Assembly: GCA_903872875.1 (NCBI GenBank)
Contig: CAIQMJ010001163.1
Coordinates: 1 to 8,167 of the forward strand
Reading direction: 5' to 3'
Source: an uncultured Variovorax sp.
GTDB taxonomy: Bacteria > Pseudomonadota > Gammaproteobacteria > Burkholderiales > Burkholderiaceae_C
DNA length: 8,167 nucleotides
Shown here: one piece after another, positions 6,674 through 8,167 of the stretch
Layout: each line of letters opens with the position of its first letter
Position numbering within the stretch: the stretch's first letter is position 1
The notes under the pieces: model-generated
What the model saw: the letters and a program-made list of their open reading frames with translations, nothing else
Databases searched by the model: none
Told to the model about the DNA's origin: nothing
Translations under genes and position numbers: made by a program

Positions 6674-6703
6674 AACTTCGCGACGCCGCGGCGTCGCGAG
6701 GTT
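6674..6703. terminator. GC-rich perfect palindrome between convergent genes, probable bidirectional terminator
   Basis: Bases 6678-6699 form a perfect 22-bp palindrome (TCGCGACGCCG followed by its reverse complement). Flanking AACT/GGTT pairing extends it to a 13-bp stem with a 4-base CGCG loop, one pair being a U-G wobble. It lies 108 bp after the methyltransferase stop and 9 bp beyond the cusF-like stop on the other strand, between convergent genes. Neither strand has a strong T-run after it, so it is not a textbook intrinsic terminator. It may serve as a transcription barrier, an mRNA 3'-end stabiliser or a protein-binding site. Confidence 0.5.
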
Positions 6704-6712
6704 CCCGCCGCG

Positions 6713-7057
6713 TTACTTCGCCGGTTGCAGTTCGGTGATGACGATCTTGCCGCCTTCGCTGCCGACCTTGAACGTGACCTTGTCGCCAGCCTGGACCAGA
6801 TCAAGCATCGCCTTGTCCTTGACTGGGAAAGCCATCGTCATCGGCGACATACCCATGTTCTTGATCTCGCCGTGCTTGATGGTCAACGTTCCAGCGACCT
6901 TGTCGACCTTGCGAATCTCCCCCTCGGTCGCCGGCATGTCCATCTTCATGCTGTCCATCTTGTTCTGCTCCATTCCGGCCTGCGCCCATGCGGCTGGCGG
7001 CGCCAGCACGGCCAGAGCCATGAGGGCGGGAATGGCAAGTGTTTTGACTCGTTTCAT
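6713..7057 (-). CDS. cusF: CusF-type periplasmic copper/silver-binding protein
   Basis: This is a periplasmic metallochaperone that in the E. coli Cus system carries Cu(I)/Ag(I) to the CusCBA pump. The precursor has 114 residues: a Sec signal peptide (KRVK, then a hydrophobic core, likely cut after AWA at residue 25), a methionine-rich linker with Met at 29, 34, 37, 39 and 41, then the small beta-barrel CusF domain from about residue 46. Ligands align with E. coli CusF His36, Met47 and Met49 as His62, Met73 and Met75 in the MSPMTM segment. The position of E. coli Trp44, which caps the metal, is Met70 here, so the cap may be replaced by an extra thioether ligand. The ATG at 7057 has a strong AGGAGA 6 bases upstream, overlapping the end of the DUF411 gene region. 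It is the last gene of the minus-strand efflux operon, 12 bp after DUF411. The symbol reflects the family; orthology to E. coli cusF is not proven. Confidence 0.9.
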   Translation of the reverse strand: MKRVKTLAIPALMALAVLAPPAAWAQAGMEQNKMDSMKMDMPATEGEIRKVDKVAGTLTIKHGEIKNMGMSPMTMAFPVKDKAMLDLVQAGDKVTFKVGSEGGKIVITELQPAK

Positions 7058-7069
7058 GGGGTTTCTCCT

Positions 7070-7558
7070 TCAGGAATACTTCTTGAAAATCCGACTGCTG
7101 CCATCCTTGAGGATCAACAGCACGTCATAGGGATCACGGCGTCCGCCATAGTCGGCGCCATCCATGCCCGGCGAGCCGACCGGCATGCCGGGGACCGCCA
7201 GGCCAACTGCGGTGGGCCTGGCGCGTAGCAGGCGCTGGATGTCTTGCGCCGGAACATGGCCTTCGATCGCGTAGCCATCGACCAGCCCTGTGTGGCAGGA
7301 CGCGTACCGCTGCAACACGCCAGGCCGAGCCTGGATGCCGGTGCGATCCGACGCCATGACACGCACCTCGAAACCGTTTTGTTCGAGGTGCGCAACCCAG
7401 TCCTGGCAACAGTTGCAAGACGGGTCTTTCCACACCTGTATCAGCGCGCGCCGTGGCTGCGCGCCGGCATTGCGCAAGGTGATGGCGATGGCCGCGCACC
7501 CGGCGAATGCCTTGAGCATGGCGCGGCGATGCCGCAGGTTGTTTGGTTCAGATTTCAT
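7070..7558 (-). CDS. DUF411 exported metal-binding protein
   Basis: DUF411 proteins are small exported proteins usually encoded with copper/silver resistance genes; their biochemical role is not established, and metal binding is presumed. This one has 162 residues. The N-terminus has RHRRAMLKAFAG (9-20), a twin-arginine-like motif followed by a short hydrophobic stretch and a likely cleavage after AGA (residue 33), so export by Tat is plausible. The mature domain shows KDPSCNCCQDW (44-54), a cysteine cluster resembling the family's C-G-C-C, then ASCHTGLVDGY (86-96), EGHVPAQDIQRLL (99-111) and the invariant AVPGMPVGSPGM (121-132). Cys48, Cys50, Cys51, Cys88, His89 and His101 are candidate ligands. 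The ATG at 7558 has GGAGGT 8 bases upstream; a longer frame from 7606 lacks family resemblance. It lies between cusA and the CusF-like gene on one strand, with spacing typical of an operon. Confidence 0.92.
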   Translation of the reverse strand: MKSEPNNLRHRRAMLKAFAGCAAIAITLRNAGAQPRRALIQVWKDPSCNCCQDWVAHLEQNGFEVRVMASDRTGIQARPGVLQRYASCHTGLVDGYAIEGHVPAQDIQRLLRARPTAVGLAVPGMPVGSPGMDGADYGGRRDPYDVLLILKDGSSRIFKKYS

Positions 7559-7613
7559 GGCTGTGGACCTCCGGAGCCTGCCGTGTTTGATCAGCGTTCG
7601 ATGCATATTTCAT
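7548..7613 (-). CDS. Possible 21-codon micro-ORF coupled to cusA
   Basis: A short frame starts at the ATG whose A overlaps the cusA stop (ATGA, 4-base overlap) and ends 11 bases inside the DUF411 gene. It encodes 21 residues beginning MKYASNADQTRQAP and ending HSHEI: hydrophilic, no signal peptide, two histidines near the end. A good purine-rich site, GGAAAGGAAAG, lies just upstream inside the cusA 3' end. The DUF411 ribosome-binding site GGAGGT lies within this frame. Its translation could therefore couple cusA to DUF411, or it may be a chance frame. I recognise no family. Confidence 0.35.
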   Translation of the reverse strand: MKYASNADQTRQAPEVHSHEI

Positions 7614-8167
7614 GGGTCTTTCCTTTCCTGGTTCGGTGTTGGAAGCATGGGTGAAGAAGCCGGCAGTGCGTTGCCTCGCCTGCGCAGCAGATACCACGCG
7701 GCGGGTACGACCAGCATGCTGAGCAGCGGCGCGGTGACCATCCCGCCCACCATCGGCGCTGCGATGCGGGTCATCACCTCCGACCCCGTGCCGCTTCCCC
7801 ACAGGATCGGCAGCAGGCCCGCCATGACCACCGCCACCGTCATGGCCTTGGGCCGCACGCGCAGCACCGCACCCTCGCGGATCGCGGCCAGCAGGGTCTG
7901 GTCGTTCATCGGCTCGCCGGCTTCGAGGCGGCGCGCCAGCGCGTTCTTCAGGTAGACCAGCATCACCACGCCGAACTCGGCCGCCACGCCGGCCAGCGCG
8001 ATGAAGCCTACCGCCGTGGCCACGGAGATCGCGTGGCCCAGCGCCCAGATGAGCCAGAAGCCGCCGATGAGCGAGAACGGCACGGCCGCCATCACGAGGG
8101 CCGCATCGACGAACGACCTGAACAGCAGGTACAGCAGCACGAAGATGACCGCCAGCGTGACTGGCAC
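7610..8167 (-). CDS. cusA: CusA-type heavy-metal RND efflux pump, C-terminal part (cut by window edge)
   Basis: This is the inner-membrane, proton-driven pump of a CusCBA-like tripartite complex that expels Cu(I)/Ag(I) across the cell envelope. Only the last 185 codons are visible; the full protein is about 1,040 residues, so most lies beyond base 8167 and no start is present here. The visible part is the final transmembrane block: VPVTLAVIFVLLYLLFRSF, then VGFIALAGVAAEFGVVML, EGAVLRVRPKAMTVAV, GLLPILWGSGTGSEVM and TRIAAPMVGGMVTAPLLS. These are signatures of the HME-RND family and match the CusA/SilA branch (GVAAEFGVVM) by recognition. The C-terminal tail after the last helix is short and Pro/Arg-rich. 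Its stop overlaps a possible micro-ORF by 4 bases. Downstream on the same strand are DUF411 and a CusF-type chaperone, supporting a copper/silver role over cobalt-zinc-cadmium. Confidence 0.93.
   Translation of the reverse strand: MPVTLAVIFVLLYLLFRSFVDAALVMAAVPFSLIGGFWLIWALGHAISVATAVGFIALAGVAAEFGVVMLVYLKNALARRLEAGEPMNDQTLLAAIREGAVLRVRPKAMTVAVVMAGLLPILWGSGTGSEVMTRIAAPMVGGMVTAPLLSMLVVPAAWYLLRRRGNALPASSPMLPTPNQERKDP

Overview
The window is GC-rich, densely coded bacterial DNA. Its protein sequences and gene order point to a betaproteobacterium of the order Burkholderiales, probably Comamonadaceae (Variovorax/Acidovorax-like). That assignment rests on recognition of protein families and of the trpG-ltaE-lysE-trpD-trpC order; I ran no search.

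Left part (1-3724, all minus strand): a tryptophan-biosynthesis gene run read right to left. It holds trpG (anthranilate synthase glutaminase subunit), a low-specificity L-threonine aldolase, a LysE/RhtB-type amino-acid exporter, trpD and the first 86 codons of trpC. Genes are packed tightly, with 5, 36, 52 and 27 bp between them, so they are probably cotranscribed. The lysE-trpD gap carries four perfect 8-bp tandem repeats, and the lysE stop codon lies inside the last copy. No trpE lies upstream of trpG within the window.

Middle (3725-4669): about 0.95 kb with no convincing gene. It holds an AT-rich direct repeat just upstream of trpG that may be part of its promoter, and a degenerate tRNA-like sequence at about 4143-4224. 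It looks like the junction between the core trp genes and an accessory cassette.

Right part (4670-8167): two gene sets facing each other. On the plus strand a 12-helix MFS permease is followed 24 bp later by a small class I SAM-dependent methyltransferase; I do not recognise a described function for this pair. On the minus strand, reading into the window from the right edge, come the C-terminus of a CusA-type heavy-metal RND pump, a possible 21-codon micro-ORF, an exported DUF411 protein with copper-ligand-like cysteines, and a periplasmic CusF-type metallochaperone. These minus-strand genes look like the distal end of a copper/silver efflux operon. The two sets converge on a GC-rich 30-nt hairpin (6674-6703) that probably terminates one or both.

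The copper module is a known type. The less explained items are the MFS-methyltransferase pair beside it, the micro-ORF coupled to cusA, and the repeat tract inside the trp run.
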